From: CAYJLW01 sp964370965
GTDB lineage: Bacteria; Actinomycetota; Acidimicrobiia; UBA2766
Assembly (NCBI GenBank): GCA_964370965.1
Contig: CAYJLW010000061.1
Span: forward strand, 1-24,574
Reading direction: 5' to 3'
DNA: 24,574 nt
Position numbers and translations under genes: made by a program. Under the pieces are notes generated by a model. That model saw only the letters and a list, made by a program, of their open reading frames with translations. It was not told where the DNA came from and ran no database searches. The stretch's first letter is position 1, and each line of letters starts with the position of its first letter. Positions 1 through 8,623 of the stretch are shown here, piece by piece.

Positions 1-27
1 TGAACGCGACATGCCGGCCGTCGTCGC

Positions 28-210
28 TCACCGCAGACCGCGTCGAAGTGCTGTCGCCCGCCGCCCCCCCCCGGCCCCCCCGGCGCCCGCGCTCACCAAC
101 ACCGTCTCACCCGCCACACCCCGAACAGGCCCCGCGCCCAGGACCAGCACGGATGCAGCGGCCGTCGCCAGGACGGCGACGTGGGCTACACCCGGTCGGT
201 TGGACGGCAT
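28..210 (-). CDS. Possible N-terminal fragment of a secreted protein (frameshifted or edge-truncated)
   Basis: This weak candidate starts at ATG 210 and reads leftward. Its first ~36 residues look like a signal peptide: a short polar N-region, a hydrophobic stretch AVLATAAASVLVLGAG, then small residues before GETVL. The frame becomes Gly-rich at a run of nine C (plus strand, about 64-72) and stops at 28. Dropping one base in that run would keep the frame open to the window edge through a Cys-containing segment (RQHFDAVCGERRRPACRV). A homopolymer error or slippage is therefore possible. A perfect hairpin lies 7-29 nt upstream and contains the only purine-rich Shine-Dalgarno candidate. No family was recognised. 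It lies downstream of lepA on the same strand, where actinobacteria often carry hemW; this is not hemW. It could be a chance frame. Confidence 0.3.
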   Translation of the reverse strand: MPSNRPGVAHVAVLATAAASVLVLGAGPVRGVAGETVLVSAGAGGAGGGRRATALRRGLR

Positions 211-216
211 CGTCGA

Positions 217-239
217 CCCCCGGCTATTCCAGCCGGGGG
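217..239 (-). terminator. Perfect 9-bp hairpin downstream of lepA
   Basis: CCCCCGGCT (217-225) and AGCCGGGGG (231-239) form a perfect 9-bp stem with the 5-nt loop ATTCC. It lies 118-140 nt past the lepA stop, so it could end lepA transcription, but no T-tract follows. It also sits just before the possible ATG at 210 on the same strand and would enclose that gene's GGGGG ribosome-binding candidate. A translational control hairpin is therefore an alternative. Confidence 0.4.
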
Positions 240-356
240 GCTGGCCTGCCCGCGCTCCTCGACCCCGACCACATGGGGGCCTGCGCCGGCTGTCCATCGC
301 GGACGCGGCAAACATCGACAAACCGGACGCCCGTCGGCGCGCCCGCCCCCCGCCCG

Positions 357-2159
<1,803 letters not shown>

Positions 2160-2165
2160 CGGGTG

Positions 2166-2171
2166 AGCTTA
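2166..2171 (-). promoter_or_regulatory. -10 box of lepA, leaderless arrangement
   Basis: On the minus strand TAAGCT is followed by CACCCG and then the GTG start of lepA. TANNNT at 6 nt from the initiation codon is the layout expected when transcription begins at the start codon. No convincing -35 box is visible. The box lies in the 50-bp divergent gap shared with rpsT, so the two promoters overlap. Confidence 0.5.
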
Positions 2172-2194
2172 TCCGGCGCTGATGGGGCGCCTGC

Positions 2195-2200
2195 TAGGCT
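2195..2200 (+). promoter_or_regulatory. -10 box of rpsT
   Basis: TAGGCT lies 9 nt before the rpsT ATG at 2210, which implies a leader of only a few nucleotides. No Shine-Dalgarno sequence stands at normal distance (CGCCGGAC precedes ATG). It faces the lepA -10 box in the same 50-bp divergent interval. Confidence 0.45.
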
Positions 2201-2209
2201 GCGCCGGAC

Positions 2210-2479
2210 ATGGCAAACATCGAGTCACAGAAGAAGCGCAACCGCCAGAACGAGAAGCGGCGGATGCGCAACAAGTCGGTTCGTTCCGAGCTCAAGACCC
2301 GCGTACGGCGCGTACACGAAGCCGTCGCCGCCGGCGACGCCGGTGCCCTCGCCGAAGCCGGTCGCCGGGCACAGAAGTCCCTCGGCGTGGCCGCCCGCAA
2401 GGGCGTCATCCACAAGAACGCCGCCGCCCGGCGCCAGGCCCGCCTCGCCCGCGCTGCGAACAACACCGCCGCCGACTGA
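2210..2479 (+). CDS. rpsT: Small ribosomal subunit protein bS20
   Basis: bS20 is a primary 16S rRNA-binding protein of the 30S subunit. The 89 residues are the normal length. The sequence is strongly basic and Ala-rich with the family signature: MANIESQKKRNRQNEKRRMRN at the N-terminus, SVRSELKT in the first helix, and KGVIHKNAAARRQARLARA at the C-terminus, the conserved G-hydrophobic-HKN-A-ARRKSRL-like block. It is transcribed away from lepA and converges on holA. A large inverted repeat lies in the 198-bp convergent gap. The short interval between the -10 box and ATG suggests a near-leaderless mRNA. Confidence 0.96.
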   Translation: MANIESQKKRNRQNEKRRMRNKSVRSELKTRVRRVHEAVAAGDAGALAEAGRRAQKSLGVAARKGVIHKNAAARRQARLARAANNTAAD

Positions 2480-2589
2480 CGGTCCCCTCCCCCGACGCCG
2501 CTTCCCGGCTCCCTCAGGGACGTCGGCGTCGCTCGCCATGACGGCTTCGGCTAGGAGCGTGGCCAGCCCCGGCCAGGCGCCCCAACCAC

Positions 2590-2649
2590 CCGAACTGGGC
2601 GCGTCACGCGTCATATGTGACAGTGAGACGCGTGACGCGCCCACTTCGG
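2590..2649. repeat. Long inverted repeat between convergent rpsT and holA
   Basis: GGGCGCGTCACGCGTC (2597-2612) and GACGCGTGACGCGCCC (2627-2642) are perfect complements of 16 bp around a 14-nt AT-rich loop. Pairing extends outward by T-A, one C-C mismatch and five more pairs (2590-2594 with 2645-2649). Each arm also contains its own near-palindrome, CGCGT-C-ACGCG. The position between convergent genes fits a bidirectional terminator, but no T-tract flanks it. A mobile palindromic element or protein-binding site is equally possible. Confidence 0.7.
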
Positions 2650-2677
2650 CGGGAGGACCCGGTTGCGACCCAGGCTC

Positions 2678-3688
2678 CTAGCGCCTCCGCGCCCTGCCCG
2701 CGCGGCCCAGCAAACGGGCGAGACGCACGACGAGCACCTCCAGCACCGCCTCCGCAGGCAGGCCCGTCGTGCCGCGGAGGGCGAGATCGGCCCGCGCCAC
2801 CTCACGGTGGGCCGCCCGGACCGGGTCGGGCCCGAGACGCCGAGCCTGCTCCAGCAGCTTGCGTGCCGGGTAGGACTTCACCCGCAGGGCGACCTCGACG
2901 TCCTGGGCGCTGCGGGGCTCGATCTCCAGGACCGTGAGGAGTCGGCGCACATGGCCCACGAGCACCGCCTGCACCTGCAGGGGGTGGAAGGTGCGCAGGA
3001 TCCCCCCCAGGCGGTACAGCGCCTCGCGGGCGTCCCCGGCGTCCACCGCGTCCGTGAGCTCGTAGACGGCGGCGAGGACCGGTCCCGCCAGGACCTCCTC
3101 GACGTCCTCGATGCCGATGCGCCCGTCGGGATGCGCGGTGGCGAGTTGGTCGAGGAGGCTCGAGACGGCCCCGGAGTCCGGCCCGAGGTGGGCGGCGACG
3201 AACGCTGCCGCGGGGGCGGCGAGGCGGAGACCCTTCTCGACCGCCACCGCCGCCACATACGCGGCGAGGTCCTTGGTCCGCACCGGCGGGGCCTTCGTCT
3301 CGACGACCAGTCCCCCGGACCTCTTCACGGCCTTGAGGAACTCCGTCACGGCCTTCGGCACGGCCCCCGTCCGCACATGGGCGATCACGAGGGTGCCGCC
3401 CCCGCCGGGGTCGTCGAGATGGCCCTGCAGGGCCGCCACCGTGTCGGCCGACAGACCGTCGCGCAGGACGACCACCCGGCGGTCGCCGAACATCGCGGGT
3501 GTGCGCACGGCGTCGACGGCCGCCCGCACGGCATCGGGGCCGTCTCCGTCGATCTCGTCGACCCCGAACGCCGGGTCGGTGCCTTCGGTGAGGCGGTCCT
3601 TCTCCCGGGCGAACGCCCCCATCACCTCGAAGCGGTCACTGCCCGTGACGACGACCACCCGGGGGACGGCTCGAGACGTCTCACTCAC
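2678..3688 (-). CDS. holA: DNA polymerase III subunit delta
   Basis: HolA is the delta subunit of the clamp loader, which opens the beta sliding clamp for the replicative polymerase. About 336 residues is typical. The N-terminal segment VVVVTGSDRF, the TPAMFGDRRVVVLRD segment and the C-terminal ARADLALRGTTGLP helix match the family; delta has an AAA+ fold without a functional ATP site. I chose GTG 3686-3688 over ATG 3760 for two reasons. GAGGAGA stands 9 nt upstream, and the GTG start gives an 8-bp overlap with the stop of the upstream folP-like gene, suggesting translational coupling. The ATG choice would add 24 residues that read the folP 3' end in another frame. It converges on rpsT. Confidence 0.93.
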   Translation of the reverse strand: MSETSRAVPRVVVVTGSDRFEVMGAFAREKDRLTEGTDPAFGVDEIDGDGPDAVRAAVDAVRTPAMFGDRRVVVLRDGLSADTVAALQGHLDDPGGGGTLVIAHVRTGAVPKAVTEFLKAVKRSGGLVVETKAPPVRTKDLAAYVAAVAVEKGLRLAAPAAAFVAAHLGPDSGAVSSLLDQLATAHPDGRIGIEDVEEVLAGPVLAAVYELTDAVDAGDAREALYRLGGILRTFHPLQVQAVLVGHVRRLLTVLEIEPRSAQDVEVALRVKSYPARKLLEQARRLGPDPVRAAHREVARADLALRGTTGLPAEAVLEVLVVRLARLLGRAGRARRR

Positions 3689-4607
3689 CGGCCGGAGTCT
3701 CCTCGGTGAGGGGCACCAGCGCCTCCACGCAACGCACTGCTGCCACGGTGGCGGCGACATCGTGGACCCTCACGATGCGCGCCCCCTGATGGACGGCCGC
3801 GACGACCGTGGCGAGGCTCGCCCCCCAGCGATCCTCCACCTCGGTTCCCAGGAGGGCGCCGAGAAAGGGCTTGCGGGACGCCGAGAGGAGCACCGGATGA
3901 CCGAGGCCGACGAGATCGGCCGTGTGCGCGAGGAGATCGAGTGACTGCTCCGGGCTCTTGCCGAGGTCGAGGCCGTGATCTGTCACGATGCGGCTCCCCG
4001 GGATGCCCGCGGCGCGGGCGCGCCCGATGCGCTCGCGAAGAAACGCCACGACGTCCCCCCGGAGGTCGCCGTAGCGGGGGTCGGGGTTGGCCACCCGGGG
4101 CCGGCCCTGGATGTGGCACACGACCACGGCGCCCCCGGCGGCCGCGGCCACGGGGGCCATGTCCGGGTCACCGAGGCCGCTGATGTCGTTCACGAGGGAG
4201 GCGCCGGCCGCGAGTGCCACGGCGGCGACCTGAGGCTCGAACGTGTCGACGGAGACCGGCAGGTCGTAGCGGCCGGTGAGCGCCTCGATGACGGGGACCA
4301 CGCGACGGATCTCCTCCGCCAGCGGCACCCGCACACCCGGGCCCGCCTTCACGCCCCCGACGTCGACGACGTCGGCACCCGCCTCCACGAGGACATGGGC
4401 GTGGCGGAGCGCGGCATCGAGGCCGAAGTGACGGCCCTTGTCGTAGAAGGAGTCGGGCGTGCAGTTCACGATCCCCATCACGAGGCAGCGGTGCCTGAGG
4501 TCGTAGATACGCCCGCCGAGATCGAGCTCGCAGGCGTCGAGGCGCACCGGACGCATCGGTTCCCGAGGCGGCGACAGGGGCGGCTCCGGGGCGCGCAGGG
4601 GGGTCAC
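3681..4607 (-). CDS. folP2: FolP2-type dihydropteroate synthase homologue
   Basis: This TIM-barrel protein belongs to the dihydropteroate synthase family, whose true members join pABA to hydroxymethyl-dihydropterin diphosphate. Kept motifs are NCTPDSF (48-54), SVDT (119-122), NDISG (140-144), CHIQG (164-168), DHGLDLGK (210-217), SRKPFLG (244-250) and RVHDV (280-284). The loop-2 signature GGESTRPG is replaced by GGVKAGPG (84-91). As I recall, mycobacterial FolP2 carries that same replacement, along with TPDSFYDKG, and was reported not to act as a DHPS. A folate role is therefore uncertain. Two starts are possible: GTG 4607, or ATG 4554-4556 (residue 18), which removes a Pro-rich leader. It is overlapped by the comEC frame and overlaps holA by 8 bp. 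No other folate gene is nearby. Confidence 0.85.
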   Translation of the reverse strand: MTPLRAPEPPLSPPREPMRPVRLDACELDLGGRIYDLRHRCLVMGIVNCTPDSFYDKGRHFGLDAALRHAHVLVEAGADVVDVGGVKAGPGVRVPLAEEIRRVVPVIEALTGRYDLPVSVDTFEPQVAAVALAAGASLVNDISGLGDPDMAPVAAAAGGAVVVCHIQGRPRVANPDPRYGDLRGDVVAFLRERIGRARAAGIPGSRIVTDHGLDLGKSPEQSLDLLAHTADLVGLGHPVLLSASRKPFLGALLGTEVEDRWGASLATVVAAVHQGARIVRVHDVAATVAAVRCVEALVPLTEETPAGE

Positions 4608-6795
4608 GCCGGGCAGCGTACCGCACGGCCCGCACCTGGAGCAGGCGCCCGGAGGCGCAGACGCTGACGCTGCCGTCGCGATCGGTGCGCAGGACGCGGG
4701 CGCCGCCCCGGCGGTACAGCGCCAGGGTGGCCGGGGCCGGGTGCCCGTAGCTGTTGGGCCCCACGGGCACCACGGCGACCGGGGCGCTCGCCTCGGTGGC
4801 CAGGGCGGGCTCCTGGTCGGCGGCGCCCTGATGGGCGACCTTCACGACGTCGACCCGGCCGACCCGCCCGAGCAGGGAACGCTGCACTGCTCCCCCGACG
4901 TCGCCGAGGAGGAGGGTCCTGAGGCCCCCGGTCGTGGCCCGCAGAACAAGGGCCGAGTCGTTCGGGTCCCCGGACGAAGACGGCGCCGAGCCGGGCCCCG
5001 ACCCGGGGTGGAGGACTTCGAGACCGACAGCGCCCACGGTGACCTCGTCACCGCTTTGGAGTCGGGAAACGCGCAGTCGACCCCACGCCGCGCCCTTCGC
5101 TCCGGCCACCCCCCGGGGCGGCCAGACGACGCTGCTCGTGGTGAGGACCCGCCGCACGCGACCGGTGGCCACGAGCGCTCCCAGGCCTCCGACGTGGTCG
5201 GCATGACCGTGCGTGAGGACGACGGCGTCGAGACGACCGACACCCGCGTGACCCAACAGATCCGTGAGGCGGCGCCCGGACGGTCCCGTGTCCACGAGCA
5301 CGGTCTCACCCGACACGCCCCGCAGGAGGGTGGCGTCCCCCTGGCCGACGGCCAGGAATGTGGCGCCGACACATCTCGGTAGGGCACCCGCTGCGGAGGC
5401 GAGCATGTTCGCCCCGACGGCGACCAGGGCGACGACGGCGACCGCCAACCGGCGCCGGCCCCTCCTCAGCACCAAGATCACGACGGTCGCGCCCCCCAGG
5501 GCGGCCGCGGCCACGACCCCGTCGATGCGCACCTGCGCTCCCGGCATCCCGTTGAAGAACCGGCCCACACCCAGAAGGAGGGACAGCAGCGGCGACAGCA
5601 GTCCGAGCACCGCCACACCCGCCGCCGCGGGCGGGGTGAGCGCCGCCCCGGCGACGGTGAGGGCCTCCGCCACGGGGACGCCGACGAGGTTGGCGGGCAC
5701 TCCGGCCAGGGAAACGGACCCGAAGTGCCAGGCCAGCAAAGGGACCACGGCCGCCTGAGCCGCCAGCGTGAGAGCGAAGAGCTCCCGGAGGGCCCCGGGC
5801 AGGAAGCCGGGGAGGCGGTCGGCGAGGGGCCGGTGCCACCAGAGCAGCCCCGCTGTCGCCGCCACACTGAGCTGGAACCCCGGGGCCGCCCACAGGAAGG
5901 GGTCGCACACGCCGAGACCGAGGACGGCGAGGAGGAACCCCCGGCGGGCGTCGCGCTGCACACCCGCCCACGACGTCGCGAAGGCCACCCCGGCCATCAC
6001 GGCCGCCCGCAGGATCGAGGGCTCGCCCCTCGTCACGACCACGTACAACACGGTCACGCCCGCGCACGAAGCGATCCGTGCGCGCCGCCCCAGCGGGAGG
6101 CGGCCGAGCACGAACCCGAGCGCCCCCAGCACGAACACCAGGTTCGCCCCGCTCACGGCGAGGAGGTGCGAGAGGCCGGCGCGGCGGAACTCCTCCTTGC
6201 GCTCCTCCGGTAGCCGGGAGTCGTCGCCGATGAGGAGACCGAGGAGAAGCCCCGCCCGTTCCTCGCTCAGCGCCCGCCCCGACGCCCGCTGCAGGGCGGT
6301 TCGTACGGCGTTGGCGGCGGCAGTGAGTGCCGGGGGCGGCGCCCGCACCTCGACCGATGTGGCCCAGAGGACGCCCGTGACCCGGGCCGCCCGGGCGCGA
6401 CGGCGCGTGAGGGCGTCACCCCTGACCGGGGCGACACGCCCCGCCAGTCGCACGCGTGTCCCCAGCGCCAGGGGCCGGGGCAGGCCCACCACCTCGAATC
6501 GGCCGCCCGGGACACGCATCACCTGGGAACGCCCGCGGGCATCGGACCCGACCACGCCCTCGACGGAGACGACCACCGGCTCGCGGACCTCGGCGCCGCG
6601 CAGGAAGGCCTGGTTCGCCCCGCCCATCCCGGCACCCGCCGCGAACCACGCCAGGGCGACGGCGGGCACCCCCCGGCGGGAGAAGGCGAGACACCCCCCA
6701 CAGAGAAGGGCCGCGCACGCGACTCCTGGGGGCTGCCAGGCCACGCCCAGGAGGCAACCCGCGGCGTGCATGACAAGGGCGACGCCGGTGAGCAC
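4168..6795 (-). CDS. comEC: ComEC/Rec2 competence DNA channel with metallo-beta-lactamase-like domain
   Basis: ComEC moves single-stranded DNA across the cytoplasmic membrane during transformation. The order is: N-terminal membrane segments (about 1-60), a soluble OB-like region (70-150), a multi-helix competence domain with LSHLLAVSGAN (208-218), further membrane helices to about 470, then a C-terminal MBL-like domain. That domain has FLAVGQGDATLL (480-491), VDTG (501-504), THGHADH (528-534) and GDVG (631-634). Family similarity ends near residue 725 (about position 4620), at RTDRDGSVSV and the short tail after it. The frame then stays open for ~150 more residues, 440 bp into the downstream folP2 gene, with no domain-like content. 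The start is GTG 6793-6795, 3 bp after the comEA stop; M9 (ATG 6769-6771) is an alternative. Membrane and MBL parts are intact. Confidence 0.92.
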   Translation of the reverse strand: MLTGVALVMHAAGCLLGVAWQPPGVACAALLCGGCLAFSRRGVPAVALAWFAAGAGMGGANQAFLRGAEVREPVVVSVEGVVGSDARGRSQVMRVPGGRFEVVGLPRPLALGTRVRLAGRVAPVRGDALTRRRARAARVTGVLWATSVEVRAPPPALTAAANAVRTALQRASGRALSEERAGLLLGLLIGDDSRLPEERKEEFRRAGLSHLLAVSGANLVFVLGALGFVLGRLPLGRRARIASCAGVTVLYVVVTRGEPSILRAAVMAGVAFATSWAGVQRDARRGFLLAVLGLGVCDPFLWAAPGFQLSVAATAGLLWWHRPLADRLPGFLPGALRELFALTLAAQAAVVPLLAWHFGSVSLAGVPANLVGVPVAEALTVAGAALTPPAAAGVAVLGLLSPLLSLLLGVGRFFNGMPGAQVRIDGVVAAAALGGATVVILVLRRGRRRLAVAVVALVAVGANMLASAAGALPRCVGATFLAVGQGDATLLRGVSGETVLVDTGPSGRRLTDLLGHAGVGRLDAVVLTHGHADHVGGLGALVATGRVRRVLTTSSVVWPPRGVAGAKGAAWGRLRVSRLQSGDEVTVGAVGLEVLHPGSGPGSAPSSSGDPNDSALVLRATTGGLRTLLLGDVGGAVQRSLLGRVGRVDVVKVAHQGAADQEPALATEASAPVAVVPVGPNSYGHPAPATLALYRRGGARVLRTDRDGSVSVCASGRLLQVRAVRYAARRDPPARPGAAPVAASGTDASGAPRRLRARSRRAYLRPQAPLPRDGDRELHARLLLRQGPSLRPRCRAPPRPCPRGGGCRRRRRRGREGGPGCAGAAGGGDPSRGPRHRGAHRPLRPAGLRRHVRASGRRRGTRGRRLPRERHQRPR

Positions 6796-6798
6796 GGC

Positions 6799-7512
6799 CT
6801 ACACGGTCACGAGAGGCTCGAGGTCGGCGAACTTGCCGTCGCCGATCCCAGGGACGTCCAGGAGCTGGCGCACGGAGCGGAACGGGCCGTGGCGTTCCCG
6901 GAACGCCACGATCTTCTGGGCGGTCGAGGGCCCCACGCCTGGGAGGGCGTCGAGAGCCGTGACGTCGGCGGTGTTCAGGTTCACGGGCCCGCTGGGCGCC
7001 GCCCCGGACGCCACCGGCCCCCCGGGCGCCACCGGCGCCGCTTGGCCCACCTTCGGGACGAGGAGCTGCTGGCCGTCGGAGACCCTGCCCGCCAGGTTCA
7101 CGCGGTCGAGGTCGGCGCCCGGCGCCGCGCCACCGGCCGCCTCGATAGCCGTGGCCGTCCGGGACCCGGAGGGCAGCTCGTAGAGGCCCGGACGGACCAC
7201 GGCCCCGGCGACGTGGACGTGAGCTGTTCGGGTCGCGGTCCCGGCCTTGGGCTCCACGGTTTCGCCCGGGACCACCGAAGCCCGTGACGGACGGACGCTG
7301 AACGATGCGGGCGCCGCCATGCCACGGGACCGGACCCAGACGAAGCCGACCAGGAGGACGCCCCCGGCGAGGAGGGCGCCCAGCACCAGACGCTCACGGC
7401 GCCGGTCACGTTCGTCGTCGTCCGCCGCGGCGCCAGACGGGGACGCGGCCTCCGAGCGGGGGTCCGGCGGACGGCGGATCCTGCGCGCGAGCGCGCGAAG
7501 CGGTTCGTCCAT
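6799..7512 (-). CDS. comEA: ComEA competence DNA receptor (SLBB plus helix-hairpin-helix)
   Basis: ComEA is the membrane-anchored receptor that binds incoming double-stranded DNA outside the membrane and passes it to the uptake channel. The 237-residue protein has a charged cytoplasmic N-terminus, one membrane helix (about 42-60), an SLBB domain (97-154, HVAGAVVRPGLYELPSG ... DGQQLLVP), a Pro/Ala/Gly linker, and a double helix-hairpin-helix domain (177-237, VNLNTADVTALDALPGVGP). ATG 7510-7512 was chosen because GGGAGGAGAG stands about 6 nt upstream. A longer reading in the same frame passes through a tandem repeat and the antisense or out-of-frame part of the neighbouring methyltransferase. 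comEC follows after 3 bp, so the two are one operon. Confidence 0.95.
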   Translation of the reverse strand: MDEPLRALARRIRRPPDPRSEAASPSGAAADDDERDRRRERLVLGALLAGGVLLVGFVWVRSRGMAAPASFSVRPSRASVVPGETVEPKAGTATRTAHVHVAGAVVRPGLYELPSGSRTATAIEAAGGAAPGADLDRVNLAGRVSDGQQLLVPKVGQAAPVAPGGPVASGAAPSGPVNLNTADVTALDALPGVGPSTAQKIVAFRERHGPFRSVRQLLDVPGIGDGKFADLEPLVTV

Positions 7513-7578
7513 GAGGGCTCTCCTCCCGGGAGAAAGCGGACAGGTGCTGGCGGAGGAGGCACGCAGGGCCGCCCGCCG

Positions 7579-7626
7579 GGGGGAAGTAGCGGGGGAAGTA
7601 GCGGGGGAAGTAGCGGGGGAAGTGCC
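7579..7626. repeat. Four 12-bp tandem repeats upstream of comEA
   Basis: GGGGGAAGTAGC is repeated head-to-tail at 7579, 7591, 7603 and 7615; the last copy ends in GCC instead of AGC. The array lies 67-114 bp before the comEA start, in the 167-bp gap after the methyltransferase stop. It probably lies in the 5' region of the comEA-comEC transcript, where copy number could vary by slippage. Its function is unknown. Confidence 0.85.
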
Positions 7627-7679
7627 CCTGTTGTAGCAGACCCCTGCGACAGATTCCCCCGGAGCTGGGTAGATGCAGG

Positions 7680-8477
7680 TCAGCGGCGCTGCGTGGCGAG
7701 CAGGACCATGAACCCGGCCCCCCTGCGATCGACGACGTCGAAGCCGGCGGCGTCGAGGAGACCCTCCATCTCCCCGGGCGCGTAGACGCGGAGCCCGGAG
7801 GCCCCCGCCACGCGACCGGCGAAGCCCCCCGCCACGGGGGGTCGGCGCGACGCCATGAGCGTGAAAGTCGCCCCCTGCCGGAGAGCCGCCGCCAGGCCGG
7901 CGAGGACCGCCGCCGGGTCGGCGAAGAGGTAGAACGCCCCGGCGCAGTTGGCGGCGTCGAGCGAGTCCGGGCGCAACGGCAGGCGGTGCGCGTCGCCCCG
8001 CACGTAGCCCACGGTGGCAGGGCCGGACCAAGGGGCGCCCACCGCCGCCCGGAGCATGGGCGGGGAGTAGTCGACGCCCAGAACGCGGCCGGCGGGGACG
8101 GCGGTGGCGACGGTGCGTGTGGTGTTCCCGGGCCCGCAGGCGAGGTCCAGGACGGTGGCGTCCGGCGCGGGCGCCAGGTGCTCCAGAGACCAGGCCCGCT
8201 CGGCGTCGTGGCTCACCCCGGTGAGGAGACGCGTGAGGGCGGGTCGCCAGAACCGTTCGTAGACCCGGACCAGGGGCCGGAACTGCATAGCCCGTTGCGT
8301 CGTCGTCGCCGGTTCCGTTCCGACCCCCACGAAGTCGACGACGCCATCGGTCGCAGCGAAGCGCGTCCGGCATCCGGTGCAGGCAAGACCGGCGCCGGCG
8401 GGGCGCCCGTCGAGGTCGGCGCCGCATTCCGGGCAGGCGAGCACGTCGAGGAAGTCCGTCGCGGAGGTCACGGCCAT
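7680..8477 (-). CDS. Class I SAM-dependent methyltransferase with N-terminal zinc finger
   Basis: The 265-residue protein opens with a zinc-ribbon-like CPEC (15-18) and CTGC (33-36), similar in layout to the N-termini of RlmA-type and other Trm112-like methyltransferases. A Rossmann methyltransferase domain follows: motif I VLDLACGPGNTT (109-120), an acidic end of beta-2 in GVDYS (135-139), and GDAHRLPL (161-168). The substrate cannot be told. Small-molecule or quinone-type (UbiE-like) and RNA methylation are both possible. The start is ATG 8475-8477, with GTG two codons later as an alternative. It is divergent from the hydrolase at 8624 and lies upstream of comEA on the same strand, separated by 167 bp. 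Confidence 0.85.
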   Translation of the reverse strand: MAVTSATDFLDVLACPECGADLDGRPAGAGLACTGCRTRFAATDGVVDFVGVGTEPATTTQRAMQFRPLVRVYERFWRPALTRLLTGVSHDAERAWSLEHLAPAPDATVLDLACGPGNTTRTVATAVPAGRVLGVDYSPPMLRAAVGAPWSGPATVGYVRGDAHRLPLRPDSLDAANCAGAFYLFADPAAVLAGLAAALRQGATFTLMASRRPPVAGGFAGRVAGASGLRVYAPGEMEGLLDAAGFDVVDRRGAGFMVLLATQRR

Positions 8478-8623
8478 CCCATAGCATGCCCGCTGCCGAC
8501 GGCTCGTTGCCGCCGCGTGCCCGGGACAGCGACGGATCGGAGTGCCATGATGGCTGCAACCGGGGACATGTCTGCCTCCGGGTGGGATTCCGCGACGGGC
8601 GAGCTCCGGACGAGGAGGCGACG

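Noticed and set aside
7579..7626. CRISPR array
   Set aside because: The repeats are 12 bp and directly abutting, with no spacers and no cas genes.
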